64,000 nucleotides of DNA from Linyphia triangularis (GCA_963978545.1 OZ021732.1:65789214-65853213), one strand, 5' to 3'; counted from the stretch's first letter, positions 1-10,307 are shown. Numbers and translations: made by a program. The notes: generated by a model not told the origin, from the sequence alone.

Positions 1-1835
1 CTTCCTTAAATGAAAAGATTGAATGCATTAATTCTAGGCTGGAGAGGCTATGCCAAGGTCGAGAAGCATTTTTTTATTACAGGTTGCATGACCCTATCTT
101 GGGGAGGGACGGTCTTCACCTTGGACCACGTGGCCATCCGCAGATGGGGAACGACATCGTGAGGGCACTAAAGACGTTAATAGGTAAGGAACTTAAGAAG
201 GTATGTAATGTCCCTCTTTTTCTTTCTCCCAGGATTTTTCCTTCTTTACCTTTAGAATGTTCTCAGCCGTCCTTTACAACTTCCTTTCCAAGATCTTTTT
301 CTTCGTTGTTTTCTTCAAATGCTCCTTTCCCTCTTAGGCCTCTCTCTTCTAAGCTTTCTACTTCAGCTACTTCTTCTAAGCTTTCTGCTTTAGCTACTTC
401 CTCTAAGGTTTCTGCTTCAGCCACTTCTAAGTCTAAGATCTCTACTTTTCCTTCTGCTACTTCTAAGCCTTTTGGTTCAACTCCTTCTTCTAAATCTTAT
501 GCTCATGTTCTTATTTCGAAGCCTTTTGCTTCCACTCTTACTTCTAAAACTTATGCTTCCGCTCTTACTTCTAAAACTTATGCTTCTGCTCTTGCTTCTA
601 AAACTTTTGCATTCACTCTTGCTTCTAAGCCTTTTGCTTCCTCTCTCCCTAAGCCTTTTGCTTCCTCTCTCCCTAAGCCTTTTGCTTCCTCTCTCCCTAA
701 GCCTTTTGCTTCTTCTCTCCCTAAGCCTTTTGCTTCTTCTCTCCCTAAGCCTTTTGCTTCTTCTCTCCCTAAGCCTTTTGCTTCCTCTTTCCCTAAGCCT
801 TTTGCTTCCTCTCTCCCTAAGCCTTTTGCTTCCGCTCTCCCTAAGCCTTTTGCTTCCGCTCTCCCTAAGCCTTTTGCTTCCGCTCTCCCTAAGCCTTTTG
901 CTTCCGCTCTCCCTAAGCCTTTTGCTTCCGCTCTCCCTAAGCCTTTTCCTTTCCCTTCCGCTCCCCCTAAACCTTTTCTTACTCCTTCTGCTCTTTCTTC
1001 TAGAGCTTCTGCCTCTTCTCCAAATCCCTTTTCTTCCTGTAAGTCTTTTGCTTCCAACTCTTCAGCTTCCTTGTCCAAGCCTTCCTCTTTGGCTTCCTAT
1101 TCTAAGCCTTTGCTATCTTCTGCTGCTTCTAAACTTTTTCCTTTCACTGTTGAATCTGCCTTTCCTACTGACTCTTCTGACATGGTTTACAGTATCAAAG
1201 TAGGCAATCGGTTTTCAGTGTTGGAAAATGAGCCGTCTCTCTGTCATAAATCATTTTCTTCTCCTTCAACTAAACCCCAAAGTATGGCATTTCGGGTAAA
1301 GGTTGATGACTGTCATTCAATCACTGAAGTATGTAATTTCGAACCATCAGTAGAAAAAAATTATGATGTAACTGGTGGTGCAAAAATTAAAATTACTTAT
1401 CCTAGACAGTGCTTGGAATGCAAAGAGTATTTTCCTACTAAAGATACTTATAATAAACATACACAAAAAGCTCTGTGTAAATCGAACCAAATGGAAGTAT
1501 TTAAAGTTTCATATCCTAGAAAGTGTTCCGAATGCTTAAAATCCTATGCATCTAAAGCACCATTCTCCAATCATAAGAAAAAGTGTATCAAAGAACAAAT
1601 ACCTGTAAATTCCCTGGTTTCTTCAATTAGCATTAATAATTTAGAATGTTATGGCACTGTCTTGATAGAATCTCCTGACAACAATACATTATTAACAACT
1701 CTTTATCCAAGTTTAAAAGCTGATGTTCAATGCCTAGCACATACAAAAGTAGATTCTGAAACAGTCTCTGAAGTTTACCGACAAACTTGTAAGCAAAAAA
1801 GTTTTTTTAAGTCGACCTATCCTAAAAAAATGTGA
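1..1835 (+). CDS. SGNH-hydrolase tail + tandem repeat + zinc-knuckle protein, 5' part of a MULE-type transposon ORF (partial, frameshifted)
   Basis: The frame is open from the window's left edge, so the true start lies outside. Near position 100 it encodes DGLHLGPRGH, the Asp-x-x-His block that closes the active site of SGNH/GDSL hydrolases; the Ser-Gly-Asn blocks would lie upstream and are not visible. A Ser/Lys/Pro/Phe-rich spacer of about 300 residues follows, then two related Cys-x2-Cys...His...Cys units (about 1395-1490 and 1510-1595), each led by an aromatic-Pro-basic pair. A third unit begins at the end, where a run of seven A at 1824-1830 throws the frame into a stop at 1833. The next frame continues the same unit, so the break looks like a 1-nt insertion. 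I infer that this is the N-terminal half of the transposase protein that follows. The role of the hydrolase is unknown. Confidence 0.7.
   Translation, partial: SLNEKIECINSRLERLCQGREAFFYYRLHDPILGRDGLHLGPRGHPQMGNDIVRALKTLIGKELKKVCNVPLFLSPRIFPSLPLECSQPSFTTSFPRSFSSLFSSNAPFPLRPLSSKLSTSATSSKLSALATSSKVSASATSKSKISTFPSATSKPFGSTPSSKSYAHVLISKPFASTLTSKTYASALTSKTYASALASKTFAFTLASKPFASSLPKPFASSLPKPFASSLPKPFASSLPKPFASSLPKPFASSLPKPFASSFPKPFASSLPKPFASALPKPFASALPKPFASALPKPFASALPKPFASALPKPFPFPSAPPKPFLTPSALSSRASASSPNPFSSCKSFASNSSASLSKPSSLASYSKPLLSSAASKLFPFTVESAFPTDSSDMVYSIKVGNRFSVLENEPSLCHKSFSSPSTKPQSMAFRVKVDDCHSITEVCNFEPSVEKNYDVTGGAKIKITYPRQCLECKEYFPTKDTYNKHTQKALCKSNQMEVFKVSYPRKCSECLKSYASKAPFSNHKKKCIKEQIPVNSLVSSISINNLECYGTVLIESPDNNTLLTTLYPSLKADVQCLAHTKVDSETVSEVYRQTCKQKSFFKSTYPKKM
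627..944 (+). repeat. 24-nt coding tandem repeat (about 13 units)
   Basis: The unit encodes Lys-Pro-Phe-Ala-Ser-(Ser/Ala)-(Leu/Phe)-Pro and is repeated about thirteen times with a few silent or Ser/Ala changes. The unit length is a multiple of three and the tract is also open in a second plus frame and on the minus strand. Those alternative frames are by-products of the repeat. Confidence 0.9.
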
Positions 1836-2508
1836 AACCTGCACTAATGTTTTCAAAAATCGAAAGGCATTTTATAATCATAAAAGTAAATGTTCTATTA
1901 ATATGTACAAATTCAATAAATGCTTTTATCCTACATGTGAAGAATCCTTTAGACAGCTAGGGCGCTTGAATAAACACTTATTAGAGAAACACAATTTGGG
2001 GAGCATGAAAGTTTTAACCTTTAATTCTGTTGATACCTTTTTAGTTTGGTTGGATTCTGAAGGTACTTCTACCTACAGTTCGTTTAAAAAGTTAACTGGG
2101 ATTAAGATTAGTGGGTCAAAGAAACTTCACTATTATTCCTGTCAATTCTATGTGTCTCCTGCATTACAAGCTAAACGTGTTAAAAGTCATTTTCGTAAAA
2201 ATCAAAAAGGTACTATACCAGTAGATATCAATTGTCCAGTTAGGATGTATGTATGTGAAGAGGTAGGTACAGTTACTGTTTATTATTTTTCAAAACATAA
2301 TCACCACATTGGTATTGAAAATTGCATATACCAACCTCTAAAACTACATTTCAGAAATTCAATAAATCTACTGCTACAGTTAAAAGTTCCAATTCAAGAG
2401 ATTCAACGTCTATTACGAGAAAATATGACTCATCGTTGTAACCGTTTCACACAGCCTACAAAGGAAACCTTAGCTAGCCGCAAATCAATTCAAGCTTATG
2501 CAAGATGA
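1822..2508 (+). CDS. Zinc-finger / FLYWCH-FAR1-like segment of the same transposon protein
   Basis: The frame takes over from the previous segment through the A-run at 1824-1830 and completes a third Cys-x2-Cys...His...Cys unit. It then has a C2H2-like finger (Cys-Phe-x3-Cys ... His-x4-His, about 1915-1990). After that comes a region with Cys, Cys and a final HNHH cluster (about 2130-2310) that resembles the FLYWCH/FAR1 DNA-binding domains found before MULE transposases. A helical stretch follows, rich in Leu and Arg. It ends at a TGA (2506-2508), yet the same frame is open again immediately and runs into the transposase core, so the TGA reads as a nonsense mutation. The domain match is by pattern only and the Cys/His spacing should be tested with an HMM. 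Confidence 0.65.
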   Translation, partial: LKKCETCTNVFKNRKAFYNHKSKCSINMYKFNKCFYPTCEESFRQLGRLNKHLLEKHNLGSMKVLTFNSVDTFLVWLDSEGTSTYSSFKKLTGIKISGSKKLHYYSCQFYVSPALQAKRVKSHFRKNQKGTIPVDINCPVRMYVCEEVGTVTVYYFSKHNHHIGIENCIYQPLKLHFRNSINLLLQLKVPIQEIQRLLRENMTHRCNRFTQPTKETLASRKSIQAYAR

Positions 2509-4302
2509 ATACACACTTCTTTGCACCCAGAAAATGATGCTCTTTCTGTTTGTATGATAGTGCAAAATCTAAGTAATGAAACATATGACCCAATTTTAAT
2601 ATTTAAACCTTTCAACTCGGAGACGTTATTTGGTCCAGACAATCTTGACACATTGCCAGATTCAAATGGTATTTTTGCATTAGGTATTCAAACAGAAGCA
2701 CAGAAAGAAATGCTGGTTAAGAATTCCCATAAAACGCTTTGCATTGATGCTACTTTTAATACTAACCAGTATAATTTTTATCTCATTACTATTGTTATTC
2801 CTGATGAATTTGATCAAGGTTATCCAGTTGCTCATTTTATTACAAATCGTTTAAATTATTGTATCATGGTTTGCATGTTTACCAGTTTAAAATTTAAAGT
2901 ACCTGAATTAAAAGTACATACGCTAATGACTGATGATGATACATTCACATATGAAGCGTTTGAGACAGTCTTTGGGCCAGATGTTAGGCATTTTTTGTGT
3001 CAGTGGCATGTTTTACGAGCTTGGTTACGACAAATTACATTAAGAGGGTTACCTCAAGAACTTAAACAGGAGATTAAAACAAAGTTAAAAGAATTATTGT
3101 ATGAGAAGAGCATTGAAACATTTTATATCCTTCTAAAACAATTTCCAAAGTTTAGTTCTAAATTCCAAACATTCCATGATTACTTTCTTAATACATACCA
3201 TCACAGGCATGAATTATGGGCAGGATGTTTCCGTTCCTCACCATTCCCTTCCTTTACAACAAATAACTATTGTGAGTCATTTCACAATCAACTAAAAACT
3301 GTCTATTTAGAACGCAAATACAATAGACGATTAGATGTCTTGTTACTCAAGCTACTGCAGATGGAAGAAGACCGTTATTTGAGTCATGAACAAAAGAAGT
3401 TAACTAATTTCCCCATAGCTTCTAAACAAAATAAGATTTCAAAAGTAACACATAGTTGTGGGAGAAAGATACCCGATGAGCATGTTGCGCATCAAAATGA
3501 TTCCTGGTTAGTTAGTTCTCAATCAACCAAAAGGAAATTCTACATAATTAAACAAATTTGCACAGCATGCCCAATAATTGATCACTGCTATTTCAAATGT
3601 AATGAGGTGACTTGCAAATCTTTATGCAGCCATATGTATACTTGTACTTGTCCAGCTGATAGCAATTTATGCAAACACATCCACAAGGTGCACTCCATGT
3701 CGGTCCGCAAACATCCAGAAAGCACCACGGATAATTTGTTACCTATGGAACCATCAGAAATAGTTATCCAAAATAATATACCATTGTGTAAATATGTTGG
3801 TGTACCATCTGCTAGGCCAGTTGCTAAGGAACAAATATTAGATGAGTTTGATAAACTGTTGTCTGAATTAGCAAGCTGTATGAGAATTCCACAAGTACAA
3901 GATGTTATGCTAAAACCTACAATGGCATCACTAAGATCGTTAATTTCTAGTTGCAAGGGTGTTGCCAATTTAAAAGATATGGTAAAAGATATTCCCCATT
4001 CTAAAGTTGCACCCAATCAAAAGCTTGCTCGTCAAGTAGATTTCTTCAAAAATAATCCAAAGAAGAAGAAGTCGAAAACAACAAGAAATCAATTGCATTC
4101 TGAAAGCCACAATTCAAAAAGATGTTTAGATTTGGAAAGCATTGATGAGGTTAAGTATATTATTCCTCCTACTAAGCGATTTAAATGTTCAACTATTGAT
4201 AAAATTCAATTGCCCACTAAACATACAGAAGAAAAAGTTGCTGAATCATTTTCTATGGAGTTAAAAAGAATCGGATTGTCCAAAAACTGTAGGTATTTAT
4301 AA
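2509..4302 (+). CDS. MULE-family transposase core with SWIM zinc finger
   Basis: This is the catalytic part of a Mutator-like (MULE) DNA transposase, which cuts and rejoins DNA through a DDE triad. Counting from codon 2521, Asp76 lies in CIDATFN, the second Asp lies in the TDDD run at 138-140, Cys160-x2-His163 is the CxxH insert typical of MULE proteins, and Glu252 lies in NYCESFHNQL. A SWIM finger follows with Cys375-x-Cys377-x6-Cys384-x-His386. A basic Lys-rich tail (about residues 505-545) could be a nuclear signal. The frame stops at 4300, but a run of five A at 4282-4286 allows the next frame to continue into the protease domains, so a 1-nt indel is likely. The visible catalytic residues are intact; the protein as a whole is not. 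Confidence 0.8.
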   Translation: MHTSLHPENDALSVCMIVQNLSNETYDPILIFKPFNSETLFGPDNLDTLPDSNGIFALGIQTEAQKEMLVKNSHKTLCIDATFNTNQYNFYLITIVIPDEFDQGYPVAHFITNRLNYCIMVCMFTSLKFKVPELKVHTLMTDDDTFTYEAFETVFGPDVRHFLCQWHVLRAWLRQITLRGLPQELKQEIKTKLKELLYEKSIETFYILLKQFPKFSSKFQTFHDYFLNTYHHRHELWAGCFRSSPFPSFTTNNYCESFHNQLKTVYLERKYNRRLDVLLLKLLQMEEDRYLSHEQKKLTNFPIASKQNKISKVTHSCGRKIPDEHVAHQNDSWLVSSQSTKRKFYIIKQICTACPIIDHCYFKCNEVTCKSLCSHMYTCTCPADSNLCKHIHKVHSMSVRKHPESTTDNLLPMEPSEIVIQNNIPLCKYVGVPSARPVAKEQILDEFDKLLSELASCMRIPQVQDVMLKPTMASLRSLISSCKGVANLKDMVKDIPHSKVAPNQKLARQVDFFKNNPKKKKSKTTRNQLHSESHNSKRCLDLESIDEVKYIIPPTKRFKCSTIDKIQLPTKHTEEKVAESFSMELKRIGLSKNCRYL

Positions 4303-5617
4303 CCTGAGTTATATTTGTCTTAAATCCCTTGATCATTGTATTGATACTAAAAATTTTAATTTACTAAAATTAAAAGATCCTCGGTTTGTTTTAGGATGGT
4401 TGTATGATGAAATTGTTGATTCATTTATATACATGTTATGCAACAACAAAGTTATCTTTTCATCCATGAGCTCAAGTATTTCTTTAATTCTTTGTTCAGG
4501 TACAAGTTCGTTTGATTTTGAGCTTCTGACAACAGTTATATTTTTTCCTGTTTGCATCAATGATCACTGGATTTTAATAGTGGTGAATAAAGTAAATAAA
4601 GTTATTGAGGTGTACGATTCAAAGCCAGGTACTAATTACCAAAACTATTTAAATAATTTCAAGGCTTCTTTGGAAAGAGGTGGCATAAGTAATTTGCATG
4701 AATGGAAAATAACTTACCCTCCTCATACACTGCAACAGGATTCCATCAGTTGTGGTGTATTTGTTTGTTATTATGTGCATCAAATTATACATGAGCATAA
4801 TGTATTGACAAACTTTAGTCCAAGTCATTTTAGGCCATATATGTACCATGCTTTGTTGAGTGCAGTTCCACTAAAGTTTTGTAATGATGAGGATTACATA
4901 TCTTGTAATACTAATCTGCACAATCTTGTTTTTACAAATGATCTACAAAATGACTCTACTATTCTTCAATTTCCCAAAATAGATAAAGACAATGTTTTGA
5001 ATGATGTAGTTACAATAAATGGAACTAAAGTTACTCAATATATGTTAAAATCTTTAGATCCAAACCCTACTTCCAATGAAGAAATAATTTTGATATTGGC
5101 TTCACCTTGCTTCAAACAGGGTTGGTTGTACAATTCAATAATTGATGCGTTTATTTATACAATAATTAAGCACAATCCTAGAATACAATCAATTAAATCT
5201 ATAATTTCAGCAACAATGCCAAGCAAATCAGCCTTTAAAAGTCATGTTTTTGGGAATGATCTGGGGAAATCCAAACTTTTATTAATTCCTATTAATTTAA
5301 ATTCTCATTGGGTGTTGCTTATGGCCTTTTTACAGGAATATAGATTTGAATTTTATGACCCACTAAATAATCATATTAGTCCAAAATTTCAGAAGACTAT
5401 TCAAAACTGTACTTTATTGCTTAATGAATTGTTAAACAGTTCATCTAAATGGTCAATTGAGACTCCTCCTTGTGTACAACAAGTAGATAGTTATAATTGT
5501 GGTGTATTTATATGTTATTATGCAAAACAAAGAATATTAAGTAATTCATTAACTGCTAAGTTTAGTACACAATGTTTTAGAAGGGAGATGTATAAAACGT
5601 TAACAGAATACCAGTAA
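4289..5617 (+). CDS. Tandem duplicated Ulp1/C48 cysteine protease domains of the MULE-type transposon
   Basis: Two homologous Ulp1-like domains sit head to tail. Counted from codon 4400, the first has His56 (DHW), Asp73 (VYDS), Gln112 and Cys118 (SCG). The second has His303 (SHW), Asp320 (FYDP), Gln361 and Cys367 (NCG). Each keeps the His-Asp-Gln-Cys arrangement of C48 peptidases, which remove SUMO or ubiquitin-like modifiers. Each is preceded by a related LKSLD...GWLY block, so the whole module of about 200 residues was duplicated. The first block starts upstream of 4400, near 4289, and reads on from the transposase across the A5 run. Ulp1 domains are known in some MULE and other DNA transposons; their role there is not settled. 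Confidence 0.8.
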   Translation, partial: VGIYNLSYICLKSLDHCIDTKNFNLLKLKDPRFVLGWLYDEIVDSFIYMLCNNKVIFSSMSSSISLILCSGTSSFDFELLTTVIFFPVCINDHWILIVVNKVNKVIEVYDSKPGTNYQNYLNNFKASLERGGISNLHEWKITYPPHTLQQDSISCGVFVCYYVHQIIHEHNVLTNFSPSHFRPYMYHALLSAVPLKFCNDEDYISCNTNLHNLVFTNDLQNDSTILQFPKIDKDNVLNDVVTINGTKVTQYMLKSLDPNPTSNEEIILILASPCFKQGWLYNSIIDAFIYTIIKHNPRIQSIKSIISATMPSKSAFKSHVFGNDLGKSKLLLIPINLNSHWVLLMAFLQEYRFEFYDPLNNHISPKFQKTIQNCTLLLNELLNSSSKWSIETPPCVQQVDSYNCGVFICYYAKQRILSNSLTAKFSTQCFRREMYKTLTEYQ

Positions 5618-5770
5618 TATAGACATACTATTTATAATAGAGACTTTTCTACCCAAGCGTTCGTTTAATTTTGATTTTACTGTAGTGTTAGGCTCTTATC
5701 AGAAATAAGTATTTATACATGTCAAAAAATTACGCTTGTCAATATCTTTCGGTAACTTAACTTGGTTTTG

Positions 5771-5863
5771 TTGCATAAGAAACAGGGAAGTGGCTGACAC
5801 CTGGATTAAAAACTAAACCCCTGTTCAATCTTATGCAATGAGTTAACCTCCAGGTGCCAGGCA
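5771..5863. other. Two interleaved inverted repeats
   Basis: Arm A (5771-5787) pairs with 5818-5838, and arm B (5791-5805) pairs with 5849-5863. The order A-B-A'-B' is interleaved, so the two stems would form a pseudoknot-like fold rather than one hairpin. It lies about 150 bp past the transposon stop codon. Arm A' has a 3-nt bulge and arm B has two mismatches. Confidence 0.6.
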
Positions 5864-8140
5864 TTTATGCCGTCAAAAGCCAATCAAAAATATTAATATA
5901 CATAATTTAGATAGCTGAATTGTAGTTCTTATTTTCACAGACATTTTCCCTTTTGAAGATGCCTTGCTGCCCTTCATGGTCTTATTAAAACTTGATAAAT
6001 TAGTCACATAAGGTAACCTAGCACAGCTTGAAGGAGCCACCAATTTCTGTTGTGGACTGGCCTACAACCCAAGATAGCGACTCCTGTGCACCATTCTTAT
6101 GACTAGATCATGTTCGTAGTTCCTCAAGATGCCGCCACCACTGTATTGCAGCCCAACTTTGTGTGCCTAACAAATCTTATTTACAAATAGCTATCCTTGA
6201 TTGTACAATTTAAAAAAGATTGGTAATATTAATCTGTGATTTTTGCAACACTTCTATCATATTGATTCTAAATTTAAATAGAAAGTCTTTAACAATGTTT
6301 TGAAGTATATTTTTAATTAAGTATTCCATTCTATGCTTGTAGAATTTCAATTACTATTATATTAGTACCTAATTAGGAATGATTTGTAGAAGTATAGTTA
6401 GTATCTTGTTTGTTTTTGTGAACTATAATACCAATAAAATTACAAACATATAAAAAGATGTCTTGTGGTAATTGCTTTCTTTATTATTGTTTATATGTCT
6501 AACCATTGTAAATAATGTGAATAAATTGGCTTTATTTGAATATAACCTCGAGATACATTATGCTCATGTAAATGTATTTTTATTCAAAAGTTGAATATTT
6601 CATTAATTGAATAAGTTTTACTATAGAAAAAAGCTCACTTTGAGTTGGGATCATTCTTTATGCAATCAAATACAAATGGAAAAACTAGAACGATTTGCAA
6701 TATGTTAGGAAGACAAAGGAAAAAATTCCAGTGAACATGGTCACTTCTACCAAATTGGTACAATTGTGCTATCTTTTATTTCAATGTTGTAGGTCATGGA
6801 TTCTTGTTTTATTTTTTTCCTTAAAAAATTATGTTTTACCTAATACTATATTATTACCTCATTAAAACTAACGTTTAATTAAAAGAAAATCTGTCAAATA
6901 TTTATATTCTAATGTAATACTACTACCTGTTTTTAATTCAATCAAAATACGTGAAAAGTTGAGAAAAATCTTAAAGCAACTGACTCTTAATAGAAATAGC
7001 TTTATTGAACAAAATATAATTACTTTTACGACTTCCCCTTTTTATTCAAATTTAAATAGTGCAAATGACAAGTGTCCTAGTTAACTTTTTCTAGGAACAG
7101 GAATTTTTGGTATGAATACTCTAGGATAGGATACCTATCTTTATATGATAATCATATTTAACATTTAGGAATGAGTATCTGACATAAAAGTCAGTGATAA
7201 AAAAAAATATCTAAAGAAAGTGATAGTTTAAAACACTTTTTACTGATAAAGTTTTTTTACTGCTGTGAGAATCATCCCTAATAGTAGGACTATGAAAAAC
7301 TTAATATTATAAAATAATGTTGATAATATATATTTAATAGAAAAATTCAACATCCATTTATTACAATTGATAAACATTTTTCTTGTTTTAATTAGTTGTC
7401 AACAACCCAACTTGATTTCACTTAAATTTGTGTGCACATAAAAGACCCTCCCCCCCCCCCCCTCAAAAAAAAGTCGTTCAATATGTAATACAACACACAA
7501 TATTTGGAAGGCCTCTGCATAAAGATAATATGAGCTTGGGTTAAAATTATTTGTAAAGTTTCGATATGTGGTATTTTTTCAATTTACTATGAGCTGGCAT
7601 AAAATTAGTAAAGAATGGGTATAATGAAAGCTAGAATGTTCTACTTGCTAATATATGAGGTGGAGGATTTGATTTAATAGATTAATTCAAAAAAGTAATT
7701 GGGCAGTTTTCTTGACCTATTTAGTCGCAGCCAATGATTAATTTCTTGAAATCGTTTGAGTAACTTCTTTTTTCAGAATAAGGTTTGAATTTTGTCACTG
7801 TACCGTTGAGTAGAGTTTTATTACTCAAGTGCGAAGACTGGTTACGGTAAGGCATTCCTTGACCAAGGCCCCAATTAAAGCTTTAAAAAAATTAAAAGGG
7901 GTAAATTTACTAATGAACTTTCTAATCTATATTGCAAAACTTCTATTTTATCCAATCAATTCCATGTTTCCTACACGCTCGCGAATTTCGTGATGTATGT
8001 ATTGTCCCGTTTACGGATATTTATTTTCTATTCCAAATTTTTTAACATTGTAACCATTACGGACTCGTTATACAATGGGAAGGACATACCCTTTTGGCTC
8101 AACTAAAAAGAGAACAAAATGAGAAACACATTAATACTTC
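5864..8140. other. Non-coding flank, no gene recognised
   Basis: AT-rich sequence with no coding frame that I recognise. It may contain the 3' end of the MULE-type element, but the matching terminal repeat would lie left of the window. It includes a 13-base C run at 7450-7462. Confidence 0.5.
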
Positions 8141-8149
8141 CTCTCGCAA

Positions 8150-8830
8150 CATTCAATCACAGCAATTAAATGTACTATGGATTGGTGTAATTTATCGTTT
8201 TCGTTATTTATTTTCATTGCGTTTTTGGCGATATTTTTGAGGACAGAATGGAAAACGATTTAAGTACCAAAAAAATCGAAAATCCTTTTTTTTACGGAAA
8301 AATGTTCTAAAGACCAAGTTAAACAAAGTGGAGAACGCCCGAAGTGCGAACTCCAGTGGCAATAGTTGAAATTCATTCTGAAGTATGTACTTTACCATTG
8401 CCTTAAATACCAGATACGATCATTTTTCGGCTCTCCTGAAATTTTTCTTTTTTAAGCTTAGGTCGTTTTCCATTTCTAGTCCTCAATTATTGCATTGGTG
8501 GTCGTTTAAGGAAGGGACATCCTTTTCACGCCATTATTACAATTCTATTGAAATTTCGTAGGTGGCACTTTTAGAAGTGATTTAACAGCGATTTCCATCA
8601 AAATAGTTAGAGCCGTTTTTTGGCAATTGCTGAAAAACGTAAATTTTTCAATTACCTTATGCACATGTGTTGTATTTTAATTAAAACCTTAATGTCGGTT
8701 CCCATGGCCACCACTAATTCAAACACTAAAGTTGAACATCGTAGGTCAATCCATTCGAGAGGTATGCTGACCAGGTACACACAGACATTTTTCCCAACCA
8801 CTTTTTTTAAACTCTGAGTTTTTTTTATTT
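8150..8830 (-). repeat. Repeat family R, diverged copy
   Basis: Minus-oriented copy of the roughly 0.6 kb repeat best seen at 16564-17195. Matching blocks include the GCTGAAAAA stretch near 8627 and the segment on 8690-8790 equivalent to 16690-16800. About 200 bp near 8230-8430 is not in the other copies and looks like an insertion. Confidence 0.6.
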
Positions 8831-8879
8831 TAAACTGTCCAAAAACGAGGAGAAATGAAAAAAAAATTAAAACCTAGGA

Positions 8880-9395
8880 GTGCGATAACATCGCGGACTG
8901 GATTTTTGATAACTCTTACACTAATTAGTGTAAGTATCAGTAGAGAGGTGAGAAACTGTCGTTGATGGACGATGCTCGAAGAAAGAGAGCTCCATGCTAA
9001 ATACATTAATTAAAAAAAAAAAATTTACACCTTATTTATAGCATTTTTAGGTGGTTGAGGTCGGAGGTGGTGATATTTTAAACGTAGCCATTTTGAACAA
9101 AAACATTGGCGTCGTTAATTAATAATTGCTGGAAAAAAAAATGATTTTTACATGTTTTCCGCATGCGCAATATTCACGAAAACATTAATGACTGATGGTC
9201 CCATGATCACCACTATATGATAAACTATGCATCAAATTTCAACATCACAATTCAATTATTTCGAGATGAGTTAGAATATTGTCTTGAAATCAGAATCTTC
9301 CACAACGTGTGGAGAAACACACATTTTTTTTCAACCGAAAGCAATACTTTTATTACACTATATTAACATATGGGTAATTGAAAGTAATTAACCGA
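8880..9395 (-). repeat. Repeat family R, second copy in tandem
   Basis: A second minus-oriented R copy. It ends at the conserved ATGGGTAATTGAAAG terminus (9370-9385 region). It directly follows the preceding copy. Confidence 0.6.
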
Positions 9396-9548
9396 ATCAC
9401 TAGTAATTAGAAAATTTAATTTATATTTAAAACAAGTTTCAAACATTTTGTTTCGTTTCACCCCTTTGCAATTAGTTCTGCCGGTGCCCATTGGGGATGC
9501 ACTAATTATAAAAATTAGGATTGGTGTATATAACTCCTTGTTTAAGGC

Positions 9549-9602
9549 TTATAGCCCTCGTGTTGCTAACGGCGCAAGATAATCTGAAAACAACCAACCA
9601 AC
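9549..9602 (+). mobile_element. 3' tail of a tRNA-derived SINE (5' truncated)
   Basis: It matches the last 55 bp of the SINEs at 40462-40640 and 56585-56770, including the AATCTGAA...CCAACCAACC end. The tRNA head is absent. Confidence 0.75.
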
Positions 9603-9694
9603 CTTGTCTAAGGTAAAAAAAAAATAAAAAAATAATGACATTATTTGAAGTTACCTCTCATTACACTCAGAATTCAACAAACGTATGTATCATG

Positions 9695-9867
9695 CAGTCA
9701 AACCCCGTTAACGCGAAATAGCTTACCATATGAAATCCCGTTTAACGCGAAGTAAAAGCAGTTCACCGAACTTAAAACTTAACATTAATTTATTTGTTTA
9801 GCCTGAAATTCAGTTAACTCAAACAATTTCGGTAGCCCAGTTGACATCGCGTTAACGATGCTGACTG
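9695..9867. mobile_element. Short MITE with pogo/Tigger-like terminal repeats
   Basis: Starts CAGTCAAACCCCGTTAACGCGA and ends with the imperfect inverse (reading back: CAGTCAGCATCGTTAACGCGA). This resembles pogo/Tigger termini. No TA duplication is evident, so the call is tentative. Confidence 0.4.
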
Positions 9868-10307
9868 CTAACTTTTTTTTTCCAAAATAAAACCCAAGGA
9901 CACGTTTTGTTGTGACAACGCAAATTTCAGCTAACTTTGGAAGAAATTACTGAAGACAGTTTGTCCCTCTCACAATGTTTGAACTTTTAATTATCTTCCG
10001 ATGGAGGTTTAGTAAATTTTTACATTCTTTTTTTGCTCTCTTATCCCTCCTTCTTCTCCAGCTTTTAGAGACATTTTCTTAAATATAAATATTACTATCA
10101 TTAATTATCACGTTTGCTCTCACTTTAATTGAATACAATGTTGTAGTCTCATTGTTCTTTAAGCGACGAATGAAATTTGGGGGAAAACTTATCAAGTTCA
10201 AAACGTATAATAAATTCTATTTGATCCAGCTATATGAGGAATATTAATTCACACCTATCTTGTAATCTACAAAAACACGAACTCTTTTTCAATGAATTTA
10301 TATAGAA
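9868..10307. other. Non-coding, no feature recognised
   Basis: AT-rich spacer between the short MITE and the Helitron. Confidence 0.5.

Noticed and set aside
472..1203. Leu-rich frame on the plus strand and Glu/Ala-rich frame on the minus strand
   Set aside because: Both are alternative readings of the 24-nt coding repeat and carry no independent gene signal.
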